Positions 23,634-36,787 of a DNA stretch of 64,000 nucleotides are shown here, piece after piece. Source of the DNA: Calamus simplicifolius (Eukaryota > Streptophyta > Magnoliopsida > Arecales > Arecaceae); contig UESW01005008.1 of assembly GCA_900491605.1 (NCBI GenBank), positions 473,130 to 537,129 of the forward strand, written 5' to 3'. The notes under the pieces were generated by a model. The model was given only the letters and a program-made list of their open reading frames with translations. It had not been told where the DNA came from and searched no databases. Both the position numbers and the translations under genes were made by a program. The stretch's first letter is position 1, and the number at the start of each line of letters is the position of its first letter.

Positions 23634-25895
23634 CCAACTTCTCATTATGCAAAAGTCTAATTTACATAAGTGTTCAACTGATATTTATGTTTCCACAAAC
23701 CTTAATTTTAGGTGAAAATATGTATTACATCTAATTTTATTAGACTAATTCAAAAATTTACTTTCTAGTCAAAAGTTATAGTCTAGTTATAGATTACAAA
23801 ACAGATAATCTTCCTTATTCCAAGCATACTCCTCCAAAATGATAACTCACCAGATTCTAAATTATCATATCCGAAAATAATAATAGTAATAATAAGATAA
23901 TGAGCACGAAAGCTCACTAATCATCAATGTACACGCTCATGATTTAAAATTAACTTTAAATAATTCAAGATCATATAATTTATTTAACTTTAAACCATCC
24001 ATTTTAACAATATTTTGGATATAAGTATCTTTTTAGATAAGGTGGAGAGTTTGTTGTTCATTGTTGAGGATTGGTACGGTTCGTTTGGTTTTTTGAAGGA
24101 GGGAGGTCTTTTAGAAAAGGCATTTGGGATATTTGATTTGAATCCTTCCACCACCTATAGAATATGAAAAGACAACCACCACTGCAAGGTTTCTATTGAA
24201 TATGTGAAGGATTAGATGCATCTAAATCTATTTATTGTTCTTTTTCTAGGGCTCCATTTTCCCCTGTTAAACTTTATTCATTTGTTGGAAACTGTCTGTT
24301 CTTGTTGATGAATAGATCTCTATTGTCATCGCATAATTGCAAGTATATCCGCATTGTAACCATAACCATGATAATGGCCACACTGTTAGGAAGTCCATTG
24401 ATGCAGTCAGTGCTATTCTATGAACCATTTCCAAAAGTTTGAAATGAAGTATAACAAATATTAAGTTTCATTTTTTTTTTCGAAAGAAAGATATTAAGTT
24501 TTCTGATCAGCTCGATACATTCTCTCTCTTCTTCCTAGCTAGGCTTTCAGGGAAAGAGGCTTTGCTGGATTTCTTGCTGCCATTGCAAGCTGAAATGCTC
24601 CCAGTTTCAAAGCATGTCTCATATTTCACTTCAACCAGCCATCTCCTTACGATATATATTTTCTGATCTTTGAGATCTTAATGGATAGGACTTCATTTTT
24701 TTTTTAAACTTGGACAGCCATTTATTTCTTTGGATTCTAGTAGAAACCTTAAGACAACCTCCTTCCTTTGAAACCTTCATTTCATTATTAGAGTCAAGCT
24801 GAGAAGAGGAGAAGCCGCTAGAATGACCTCATTAACACAAATATCACGATTCACCTTGTTTTTTAATCTAAATAAATTCCCACAATATGTTAACACAAAT
24901 CATAAGATATATTGATGAGAAGGTGAAATTATTTCATCAAATCAGTTGTACAACAAAAAAATTTACCACGCTTCTGCTTTTGCCTTCCTGTAGGTTCTGC
25001 ATTTAAAACTGTCTGTTTACTTATTTTACTTATTTATTTATTACTAATTTATTTTATGCAGTCACTGTCCCATTCTGAAGCTAAAATCAGACCTTCTGAA
25101 TATGTGTAAAGGAATAGCAATGACGTAGGTCAAATCAAATTTTGCCCAATCCGACCCTGATTTTTTATAACCTGCTCCATCTCCACCCCATGCTGTGCTC
25201 CATTGCCGACCTCATGATCAGAAACAGGAATCGCTGACCCCATCTCGTTACCTCACCTTTATTTTATTTATTTTTCTTTTTTCTTTTACCATCTAACTAG
25301 ATTATAGAAAACAATCTAACTACTGAACTCTTTAAACATAGGGAGTCCAAAATTAGTGGATTTTAATATAAGGAGTATATATATCGGTTTCATCCCAACC
25401 TTAAATAAAAGATATTTTGATTTTCTCAAAATCTGTTCCAAACTTGTTCAAAGCTTAAAATGTCCGTCCCAATCACGACGGATCTACATTGGGTCAAGAT
25501 GAAATTGCCATCCCTAAGTATGCAAACAGAAAAAATGTTGGCATGAATCCAATTGATGCTCCAAAAGGCAAGTTTATTATAACTGTTTTATAAAATTTCC
25601 CCTTGAACCATGGGTTTGCATTAATTAATTTTGCATGCAAAAAATGCAATTGAGATATTGCACATGAAAGTGGGATGTCTTCCAGTAAGAAATGGGAGCC
25701 ATTAATTTCTCCAGTGGAAAAATCGTCAGGAAGCAAGAGCCCTAGTAATGGCAAGCCAGGGTCTCATCCTGAAAGGATGATTAGACCATTGAGTCTAAGC
25801 AAGTAGTGGTTTTACTTCAAAATTGAATGCAAACCACTTGGTTTGTCCTTTTTTCTGCTGTCATATCCTCCACTAATGTTGTGGGGAGTAGTTTT
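23634..25895. other. AT-rich intergenic, no gene recognised
   Basis: I see no supported exon, RNA gene or repeat boundary in this 2.3 kb. Open frames on the minus strand at 25754-25494 and 25999-25817 lack any recognisable motif, and the second overlaps the start of the outer LTR. Confidence 0.55.
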
Positions 25896-26781
25896 TGTTG
25901 ACGGCAGATTACCCTCCTCGAACGTTCGTTAGCATCCGATCGCCTCCTCCAGCAAGCCTGGGATCTTTCGGCGAGCTTCTCTCGGTCGGAAGCCTGCAAG
26001 AGACCAAAGATTCCGGTGGGAACCCTTCGACGCTCAAATCAGTGCTCTAGATAACAACCGTGAGCTTAAGAAAGCTCGAAAGAGAGAGAGAGGCCTAAAG
26101 ATGAGCTCTCTGTGAGCAAGAATGAGCATTTTGAAGTGTTGTGTGTTGTTCCTCCCTCCGTCGGAGGTCCCTCTTACCCAATTTATTCCTCTTTGGACTC
26201 TGTGTGGCTTGCTTGGGAAGTTTGGAACCTTGTCATCTAGTGATGGAATGAGTCATGTAGAGCCTCATGATGAATGACGATCTTTTATAGAATTAATAGG
26301 AATCTGTCTTGTCTGAACTGGGTGATTGGTACTATTTACAACAGATGATGACTTTCTAGGGCTCATCTATGAGGTAGAGGCGATTGGTGGGCCCGGCCTA
26401 GGCAGAGACAAAGGCTTGCCTGAGAAGCTGAAGACGAGGCCGCTTGGAATGGGGGCTACCTAGAGCCGAGGTTGCTTGGAGATGGGCTGCCTGGAACCGG
26501 GGTCGCCTGAAATCGGGGTTGCCTGGAGATGGGGGCCGCCTGGAACCAGGGCTACCAAGACGAAGGCAGGAGGAGTCGGGCGGCTCGGGGCCGCCGTGGG
26601 AACTTTGGGGGCTACCGTGGGAACTTGGGACCGCCGAGGAAGCTCGGGGCCGTCTAGGAGGCGGGGTCCACCTGAAAAGAGGTCGCTTGGGATAAGCTAG
26701 GCCTTCCGCGAGGATGGGCCGACTGGCCGAAGCCAAGCCCAAACATGGTTATTATAAGGAAGGGGTCAACTGGCCCCATCA
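25896..26781 (-). repeat. 3' LTR of the outer LARD-like element
   Basis: 886 bp. About 26437-26620 is GC-rich with diverged ~20 bp tandem units (GGGGCCGCCTGGAACC type), which create open frames on both strands. The end CCCCATCA is followed by the polypurine tract. Confidence 0.92.
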
Positions 26782-26891
26782 ATGCCCCCCACACTCCTTG
26801 AGCTTGTGTGCCCTGCATCAGCTAAGCGAAAGGAGAGTAAAGCTTTTTACCTTTGCATCTATGTTTTATACCAGCTTAGTATTGGAAATTA

Positions 26892-28910
26892 TGTATGCAA
26901 GACATGAATTAAATTCATGAAAATGCAACGGAAGATAAAATACAAAATTTTAGATGCCTAGGATTCTTAGGAACATATTTATTAAATTAAAAATAAAATC
27001 TAAAACATTAAATTTATTAATACCTAAGTCTTTTATCGATGTAGAAAAGGATGAAGCCGGTGAATCCTTTGTTACTAGTCGTCTATGTGTTTAGCTTCTA
27101 ACGGTGATCCACGCAGAGAAGAGTGGATGAAGACCTTCAAGGTATGAAGATGACACTAAGGGAGAGAGGGGTGCTAGCGCCTCTTGAATCCCTTTCTTGA
27201 ATTTTAAATCAGAAGATTTCTTGTAGGTCTAAAGATCTAATCTTTTTCTTCCATACCAGAGGAGGAAGAGAAGAAAACATATTTATAGAGAGAGGGGGAG
27301 AGAGAAAACATATTTAGAGAGAGAGAGTGAGAGAAAGAGACGTTCTAAGGGAGAGAAAGGGATCCCTTTCCTCATGGCAAGGTTAATCCAACGGAGAAGA
27401 AGAGACTCCCCTTTCTACGGCAACGTTAATCCAAGGAAAAGGAAGAGACCCTCTTTTTCATGGTAATGTTAATCCAAGGAAGAGGAAGAGACTCCATCCA
27501 TCATCCATGTGTCAAAATCTCAGCCCTTGAAATTAGGAATTAGTTATCTCATAACTATATGTCCCAATCGGTACATGTTTAAGATTAATCATGCCCCATT
27601 CCATGGGCATGAATCTATCTCCACATGGCTGAGATTTATCATCTATACCCGAATAATCAGAGCCATCCATCACATGGAACAAGCCAAATTTGGGTATCCA
27701 ATTATTTGTTCATCATATGCAAATTATCTCTTCCTAAAATTTCTTCCTCTATGATGGATCATATCCATTATTATTTTATCTGCTTTAAATTGGGTCTTAT
27801 CCAATTATCTAATTGGTCATCTTATCTGAATTAAATCTAATTTAATTTTTATTTTAATTCATCCAAAATTCTTCTTAATGCGTGTGACCCATTAGGCCCT
27901 TTAACATGTTGGCAATAATCATATCCTAATCACTGACCCTAGGAATGATTGGACAACTCTTTGCCAAATCAACAACATGATTATAGATCATGAGAGGCCT
28001 CTAGCAAAACATCATGACCACCCAAGTGCTAAGAATTTTGTTGACGTAACCATCAACAACACCTGTCCATGAACGATTATCGTATGATTCAATCCCTTCG
28101 TCACATATCCCAAATCAATCAGTGGTATGGATTGTGTCAACCTTATAATTGATCTTTGTTTACTTGATCTCAAGAAAATTGACTCATATAAATTAGAACT
28201 TCAAAACCATTTCGAATTCCAACTCAACCTTTCAAGGATTTAACAGTCAATTTAATCCATCAAATGGCCATGGGATATAACCCTTTCTATCAAGAAAGAC
28301 AAATCCTGTTTTGAACAAATACCACCTTCATATGCTTCATATCATACCTAACCAACACCATATTTGTCACCCATGGCTAGAGCGATGTTTGGATATCATC
28401 AAAGCATGACATTTCACACATGAGATGCAATGAAGATTTCAAGTCAAAGGATCACTCACACCACCGTTATTAGAGATCAACCATCGACATTATATAGAAT
28501 ATTCATATGGGATCTCTGTACGGGTCATCCAATGCATCGTTACAATAATGAGCATCCACACACCTATTCAAATATCTTCATACTTTAGCTTGTGAAATCA
28601 ACTGCTCACCCCAAGGGTGAGAATATGCAATGTGTGCCAGTCTCACGGTGTTCGATGGTGTCCAGTCCTATCTACACATCGACTAGAAAATTTAAAGAAT
28701 CGAACCATAATGTACAATTTGAATCTCACAATTTGTAATCTCTATTACAAATTCCATATGCATGGTTCACATTCTTTTGGACTTTATCTCATGGACAAAT
28801 ATATTAAATATATAATAAAAGACATCTGGATAGATAAAGAAACCATTTTTATTTGATTTGTATTCATAGAATGTATATAGCATCCAATCCGATTGGATCT
28901 AGGGCATACA
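26892..28910 (-). repeat. 3' LTR of copia 3 (2,019 bp)
   Basis: It is unusually long for copia. The first 600 bases of the plus strand are purine-rich (GAGAGAGA runs near 27280-27340). The rest resembles 34100-35459 at most positions. Short open frames inside match between the two LTRs and have no protein similarity. Confidence 0.92.
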
Positions 28911-28930
28911 CTAATAATCTTCCACTTGCA

Positions 28931-31900
28931 CTAGAGCCAATCACCCATGTATTTAATACCGAGTGACTTAACATGATTATCATGCTTCTGCTGCGGTAGA
29001 GCTTTGGTGAGCGGATTAGCTACATTATCCTCAGTGGGGACTCGTTCTATTTTTACATAATTTCTACTAATAATTTCTCTAATTACATAGTATTTCCTGA
29101 GTACATGTTTGGACCTCTGATGAGACCTTGGCTCCTTAGCTTGTGCAATAGCTTCATTGTTGTCGCAATACAAATGTATTGGATCAGCAATGCTCGAAAC
29201 CACACCATGTTCAGTGATGAACTTCTTGATCCAAACCGCTTCTTTGGCTGCATCTGATGCTGCAACATACTCAGCTTCTATCGTAGAGTCGGTAGTTATT
29301 TCCTGCTTAGAACTCTTCCAGCTGACTGCACCACCATTGAGTGTAAAGACATAGCCTGATTGAGATTTATAATCATCTTTATCAGATTGAAAACTAGAAT
29401 CTGTGTAACCCTGAACTATGAGTTTGGGTCATCCATAAACCAAGAACATATCCTTAGCCCTTCGTAAGTACTTAAGGATATTTTTGATGGCCATCCAATG
29501 TTTCTCACCAGGGTTTGCCTGATATCTATTAGTGATACTTAAAGCATAAGAAACATCAGGTCTCGTACATAGCATCACATACATAATGGATCCGATTGCT
29601 GAGGCGTATGGAATCCTATTATGCTCTCTCTCCTCTTGGGTCATAGGACTCATGTCCTTAAAGAGATGCACCCCATGCGATACCGGCAGGAATCCTTCTT
29701 GGATTCCTCCATGCTAAATCGTTTTAGCACTTTATCTATGTACATTGATTGGAACAATCCAAGCAACCTCCTAAATCTATCTCTATAATCTTAATACCCA
29801 GTATGTAGGCTACTTCTCCCAAATCTTTCATGGAGAACTTGCTGGATAACCAATCCTTCACTTCTTGCAGCAAGATACATTGTTTCCTATCAATAATATG
29901 TCATCTACATATAATATCAAGAAAACAATAACACTCCCACTAACCATCTTGTACATACATGGATCATCCTTATTTTTGATGAAATCAAATTCTCTGATTG
30001 TTTCATCAAAACGGATGTTCCAGCTTCTAGAGGCTTGCTTAAGTCCATAAATGGACCTTTGTAGCTTGCATACTTTTTGAGAATCAATGGACTCAAAACC
30101 CTTAGGTTGTGTCATATACACATCCTTTACTAATTCACCATTTAGAAAGGCGGTCTTGACATCCATTTGCCATATCTCATAATCGTAATAGGCTGCAATC
30201 GCAAGCAAAATCCTTATGGACTTAAGCATGGCTACAGAGGAAAAGGTTTCATCAAAGTCAACACCTTGCCTTTGCTTGTAACCTTTTGCAACTAGCCTCG
30301 CCTTATAGGTAATCACATTACCATCCATGTCGGTTTTCTTCTTGAAGACCCTTTGCACCCAATGGGTTTTACCCCTTCAGGTGGATCAACCAAGGTCCAT
30401 ACCTGGTTGTCAACATGGAGTCCATTTCAGACTTCATGTTTCAAGCCATCTTTGGAGTCAATGTTACATATTGCTTCCTCGTAGTTATTAGGCTCATCAT
30501 CTTCTATAAGAAATCCATATCTCTCAGGAATATAATGTGTTCTACTAGGCATACGTAGCTGATGTGTACTTGGAGCTACCTGTTGCTCCATCATTTCTGA
30601 TAGAGGCTCACGCAAATGTTGCCTGAATGTGAGTTGAGTCTCCTGCTCAACTCCCACTACATTTGGCATTTGCTCCATGTCATCTAATCGGTCTGTGTCA
30701 ATTTGTGATTCTTGAGTTTCACTAAGCTCAATATTTCTTCCACTGCCCTTTCTTAGAAAATCTCATTCTCTAGGAATATGGCATGCCTTGAGACAAAAAC
30801 CTTTTGCTCGATTGGGTGGTAGAAGTAGTATCCTTTTGTTTCTTTAGGATACCCCATAAATTACACTTGTCAGATCTAGCTTCAAGCTTGTCTGACTCAT
30901 TACGCTTTACATAAGCGTAGCATCCCCAAATCCTTAGATGACTAAGGGATGGTTTCTTTCCACACCATATCTCATAGGGAGTGGAACTGACCGACTTAGA
31001 TGGAACTCGGTTTAGAGTGTATTCGGCTGTGTATAGGCATAACCCCAAACATTTTTGGAAGATTTGCAAGGCTCATCATGATCGCACCATATCTAATAAT
31101 GTACGATTTCTCCTTTCTGATACACCATTATGCTGTGGCGTACCAGGAGTCCACTGAGAGAGAATCCCATTCTCCTTCAAATATTCTAAGAACTCATGGC
31201 TTAAGTATTCCCCACCTCGATCTGATCGAAGTATCTTAATACTTTTCCACTTTTTTTTCTACCTCGGATCTGAATTCTTTGAACTTTTCAAAGGCTTCAG
31301 ATTTGTGCTTCATCAGATATACATAACCATACCTGCTATGGTCATCTATAAATGTGATGAAGTAAGAAAAACCTCCTATTGCTTGAATATTGATGGGACC
31401 ACATACATCCGAATGTACTAGTCCTAAACATTCAGTTGCTCGCTCACCTTTTTAGTAAAAGGTGACTTAGTCATTTTGCCAAGTAAGCATGACTCACATT
31501 CCTCAAACGATTCCCAATCGAATGAGCCCAAGTAGCCATCTTATGTAACTTGGTTAAACGATTTCATTTACATGGCCTAAACGACAGTGCCATAGGTATG
31601 AGTTCTTAGAATTATTTGATTTTAATTTCTTAGTTTCTATATTGAGAATAGGGCTTGTAAATTCAAAACATAAATTCCGTTGAACATTTCAGCAGAACCA
31701 AAGAACATTTCATTTTTAAAAATTGAAATACTTTATTTCCAATTTCAAATGTATATCCATCATTACAAACATGAAACGAAAATAATATTCTTTGTTATGT
31801 TTGGAACATAGTAACAATTATTAAGCTCCATTACAAGCCCAGTGGGCAAAGATAAAGAACAAATCCTACAGCTAAAGCAGCAACCTTTGCTCCATTTCCC

Positions 31901-32870
31901 ATGCGCAGGATCACTTCATCTTTCCCAGCTTTCTACTGCTTTTTATCATCTGCATATTAATACAAATATGAGATCCACAACCGGTATCCAATACCCAAGT
32001 GGAATAAGAAGTAACAGAAGAAAACATCTCAATCATAATATACCTGATGTAGAAGCATCGTATGCTTTTTTTCTTTCAGGCTAGCCAAATAAGCCCTGCA
32101 GTTTCGCTTCCAGTGCCCATCCTTGCCACAGAAGTGACACTTCCCCTTGGCTAATTTGTTTTTCTTAATGCCCTTAGTTGGTTTAGTCGCCTTGCCTTTT
32201 GGACCTTATTCTTCTTTGGCCGCTTCTTACAAGCCTAGAAGACTCCAACCATAACCTGCCCCTTTTCTTTCTTAATGTTGGGCTCAGCATTGTCAGCATA
32301 TTCGCGAACTCAGGTAGAGATGCCTCTAGCTTGTTCATGTTGAAATTAAGAAAAACTGCGAATAGCTGGGAGGTAATGACTGTAGAACCAAGTCAATACT
32401 CAGTTCATGATCCATCACAAAACCCAATCGTGCCAACTTCTCAATCAGATTGATCATTTTCAGCACGTGGGCACCCACTGATGAATCCTCAGTCATTTTG
32501 CACTGAAACAGCTCTTTGAGGTTTGAAACCTCTCATAGCGAGATTGTGCACCAAACAACTCTTGCAGGTGCATCAAAATCTCTGAGCATTCATATGCTCA
32601 TGCTGTTTTGAAGATCAGGTGACATCGAGGCCAACATCAAACATGTGGCCATCTCTTCAGCATCTTTATACCGGTTGTATGCCACATGAACCTCAGTCGG
32701 AGCATCCGCTGGTGGGACCTCCGGTGCAACCTCATCAAGGACAAAAAGAATTTTCTCAGATCAAAGAACGATCCTTACATTCCTTAGCCAATCAGGAAAG
32801 TTGAGTCCAGTCAATTTGTTGGATTCTAAAATATTCCTAGGTTGGTTTACACTCAATGGTTTCTCTGATA
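28931..32870 (-). pseudogene. gag-pol of copia 3, heavily broken
   Basis: Gag begins near 32870 (NKLTGLNFPDWLRNVRIVL), with zinc knuckle CHFCGKDGHWKRNC near 32140-32100. Protease LDTGCGSHICINMQM lies near 32010-31960, integrase about 31500-30770 (CESCLLGKM, then YTLNRVPSKSVSSTPYEIW), linker about 30680-30430, RT 30358-29858 with QMDVKTAFLNGEL and LYVDDILL (near 29905-29880), and RNase H 29671-28931 (YCDNNEAIAQAKE, RTKHV changed to RSKHV). There are many stops and frame changes in gag and integrase, so this copy is older than copia 1 and 2. Order and motifs are copia. The gag/protease style (LDTGCGSHI) is a group distinct from the other three copia elements here. Confidence 0.9.
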
Positions 32871-33557
32871 ACCTACATAAAATTAGAATGAGTCAATTAC
32901 TATGAATACTAATCACCGACTTAAATATGGTAATTCGTAATAAGTTGGTAATTCTCACGTATTTTATCAAGCAACGTTAATAGCCCTCTCTCATTACAAT
33001 GGAGAAAGTCTGCTGGGAGGATGATATCCATTTGAATTAGATCCTGGATAGTCTAGGAGCTCTTCTCATTCTCTTGAGCGATTACTCATTGACCTTGATG
33101 TACTTTGGACACAAACAAATAAAACCTCGGATAGAGTCCTGTGAGGAAATTTGAATGATTCATCATTACATTCAATCACATGGGTTTCTTCAATGATGAC
33201 TCCTAGATCATTTAGGGGACATTGCTTCTAATCAATCCACTATATCCATTATTCCCTTACTAGGATCCTGAATTACCTTGACCTACTCTCGAAGCTAAAT
33301 TTGAGACTGTGACCCTAGATCATTTAGCCAATTATGCACCCTAAAGTTTGCCTAATTAGACTGAGACTTTAAATTATGCCAGCTAATCTAGTTACCCATT
33401 GTTTCACAATCGACTCCTCATAAGTACACTCGACCTTGGCTTTGGCACGACAAATCCATGATCTAATGATTTTGTATCATGTGAACAATGGAAGGCTAAT
33501 AACTTAATATTCATGGAGGGATTTAGCGCATATAGGTTCCATCATTCATGTACAACA
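32871..33557 (-). other. Leader region of copia 3
   Basis: Non-coding stretch between the 5' LTR and gag. The sequence directly inside the LTR (minus strand TGAATGATGGAACC) is not the usual TGGTATCAGAGC primer site. Confidence 0.6.
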
Positions 33558-35459
33558 TGTATGATAACGCAGTGGAAGATAAAATACAAAATTTTCAGAT
33601 GCCTATGATCATTAGGAACAGATTCATTAAATTTAAAATAAAATCTAAAACATTAGATTTATTAATACCTGAGTCCTTTATAGATGTAGAAAAGGATGAA
33701 GCCGATGAATCCTCTGTCACTAGCCGTCAACGCGTCCGGCCTCTAACGGTGATCCACGCGGAGAAGAGTGGATGAAGACCTTCAAGGTATGAAGATGACA
33801 CTTAGGAGAGAGGGGTGCTAGCGCCTCTTGAATCCCCTTCTTGAATTTTAAACTAGAAGATCTTTCTCTAAAGATCTAATCTTTTTCTACCATATAGAGG
33901 AAGAGAAGGAAACATATTTATAGAGATAGAGGAAGAGAAAAAGACATTCCAAGGGAGAAGAAGAGATCCCTTTTTTCAACCTTAATCCAAGGGAGAGGAA
34001 AAGACTCCCCTTTCTATGGAAATTAATCCAAGGAAAAGGAAGAGACCCCCTTTCTCATGGTAACCTTAATTCAAGGAAGAGGAAGAGACTCCATCCAACA
34101 TCCATGTGTCAAAATCTCATCCCTTGAAATTAGGAATTAGTTGTCTCATAACTATATGCCCCAATCTGTATGTGTTCACCATCGAACCATAGAGATTCAT
34201 CATGCCCCATCCCATTGGTATGAATCCATCTCCACATGGCTAAGATTTGTCATCTATACCCAAATAATCAGAGCCGTCCATCACATGGAACAAGCCAAAT
34301 TTGGGTATCCAATTATTTATTCATCATATGCAAATTATCTCTCCCTAAAATTCCTTCCTCTATGATGGATCATATCCATTATTATTTTATCTCCTTTAAA
34401 TTGTATCTTACCCAATTATCTAATTGGTCATCTTATCTGAATTAAATCTAATTTAATTTTCATTCTAATTCATCCAAAATTCTCCTTAATGTGTGTGACC
34501 CATGAGGCCCTTTAACATGTTGGCAATAATCATGTTCTAATCACTGACCCTAGGAATGATTAGATAACTCTTTGTCCAAATCAACAATATGATTATAGAT
34601 CATGAGAGGCCTCTAGCAAAGCATCATGACCACCCAAGTGCTAAGGGTTTTGTTGACGTGACCATCAACAACACCTGTCCATGAACGGTTACCGTATGAT
34701 TCAATTCTTTCGTCACATATCCCAGATCAATCAGTGGTATAGATTGTGTCAGCCCTATAATTGATCTTTGTTTACTTGATCTCAAGAAAATTGACTCATA
34801 TGAATTAGAACTTTGAAACCATTTCGAATTTCAACTCAACCTTGTAAGGATTTAATAATCAATTTAATCCATTAAGTGGCCATGGGATATAATCCTTTCT
34901 ATCAAGTGAGACAAATCATGTCTTGATCAAACACCACCTTCATGTGCTTCATGTCATACCCAACCGACACCATATTTGCCACCCATGGCTAGAGCGATGT
35001 TTGGATGTCATCAAAGCATGATATTCCACACATGAGATGCAATGAAGATCTCAAGTCAAAGGATCACTCACACCACCATCATTAGAGATCAACTATCGAT
35101 GCTATATAGAATATCCATATGCGATCTCTGTACGGGTCATCCAATGCATCGTTACAATAACGAGCATCCACACACCTATCCAAGTATCTTCATACTTCAT
35201 CTTGTGAAATCAGCTGCTCACCCCAAGAATGAAGATATGCAATTTATGCAATCTCACGGTGTTCGATGGTGTCCAGTCTCATCTACACATCGACTAGAAA
35301 AATTTAAAGAATCAAACCATAACGTGCAATTTGGATCTCACAATTTGTAATCTCTATTACAAATTCTATATGCACGGTTCATATTCGTTTGGACTTTATC
35401 TCACAAACAAATAAATCAAATATATAAAAGACATCTGTATAGATAAATAAACTATTTTT
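33558..35459 (-). repeat. 5' LTR of copia 3, larger part
   Basis: Matches the 3' LTR 26892-28910 except at its first ~20 bases. It is cut at 35459 by the chromovirus insertion and resumes at 53446. Confidence 0.92.
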
Positions 35460-36787
35460 TGATGCAGGACCGATTCGCATGCAAGTAATTTTTTTTTAAT
35501 GATTAATAATTGCAGTTGATTATTCTTCCAAAGTAACAGCCTAAGAGGGATTCAGGAAAATTCACAGTAAATTTGCATGCGAAATAGTTCCTAAAAAATA
35601 AGGAAGAAGAACCGCCGAGGCTAATAAGCTCCGGTAGGGCTTGCTCTCATACAATAAAGTTACTAGTAGATTAGAGGGGTGTACCTGGCAAGAGGAAAAG
35701 ATCAAAGTGTTGAAGGGGTTGCTCTGCCTGGCGGATGCGCCCTAAATGACCAAGCCTTGAGCCCACGGATCTGCAGCCAAGTATCCGCTAACCTGGATGA
35801 TGATCACCTTGAATCCTGGATTCGTGGCTACTGAGGGATTTGCAAGATCACCATACAAGGGTTAAAGAATAACAGAAAAATTTAGAATAGAGGCAAAGAG
35901 ACAAGAAAGGAATAGAGAAAAAGGGAGGCCGGCCAAGGGCTCTTGGGCGTCCACTATTGGAAGACAAAGGTGGCGGCCAGGGTTTCTCCTAGAGACTTGG
36001 GATGTTGGCACGCGCAGGAGGAGGGAAACAAGAGCACCAGAGAACTATTAACAAAAATCATAATAACTCAAAGCTTGGATTGATTGAGTAATAATAAAAG
36101 ATACATCATTCATACAAAAGGGTTCTTTTATAGAGCAAGAGACTTGGGGCCCAAGAAAATACAGATATGGAAAGAGAGAAAAAAAAGGTGCCCTAATCAA
36201 ATTTGGCATAAAATCTGTAGCATCCAGATGAGGAAGGTGATCTTCTAGATGCAATCAGCGGCAGCTGGATTCGGCATGAAATCTAAGGCATCCAGATAAG
36301 GCAAGTGATCTTCTAGATATGATTGAGATGCAATCAGTGGCAGCTTAATTTGGCATGAAATCTGCAGCGTCCAGATGATGAAGGTGATCTTCTAGATGCA
36401 ATCAACGACAGCTTAATTTGGCATGAAATCAGCATCGGCCAGATGAGAAAATGATCATCCAGATCAGAAAGGTTGCTTGCTCTGCTAGGTAGCATGTGAG
36501 CTGCTTGAAGTAGATGTGGCACCAACTTGAATTTAGCAGCTGCTCTGTCTAACTGTGATGGCCTTGTCTTCTGCTCCAATACTGATGTCTCCTTTTGTAA
36601 GCTGATGAACTTACTACAGGCTCACATTAAAATAAACTGAACTGGATAGGACTCAATTTAGAATAAAATGAACTAGACGGACTCAAAATAAACTAAACTT
36701 TATTTCCCAACTCAAGACTTAAATCATAACTAATCAGATATCCACATAGGGTTAAGAATCCTCTGCTTGATCCTAGTGCCCGCACCA
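35460..36787 (-). repeat. 3' LTR of the chromovirus (1,328 bp)
   Basis: TGATGCAGGACC...GCCCGCACCA. It includes a ~65-85 bp imperfect tandem (GGCATGAAATC..CCAGATGAGGAAGGTGATCT type) at about 36200-36460. It matches 42410-42931 plus 52613-53445. Confidence 0.94.

Noticed and set aside
26398..26742. Pro/Arg-rich open frames on both strands, also at 56664-56967
   Set aside because: They lie in the GC-rich tandem part of the outer element's LTRs and differ between the two LTR copies.
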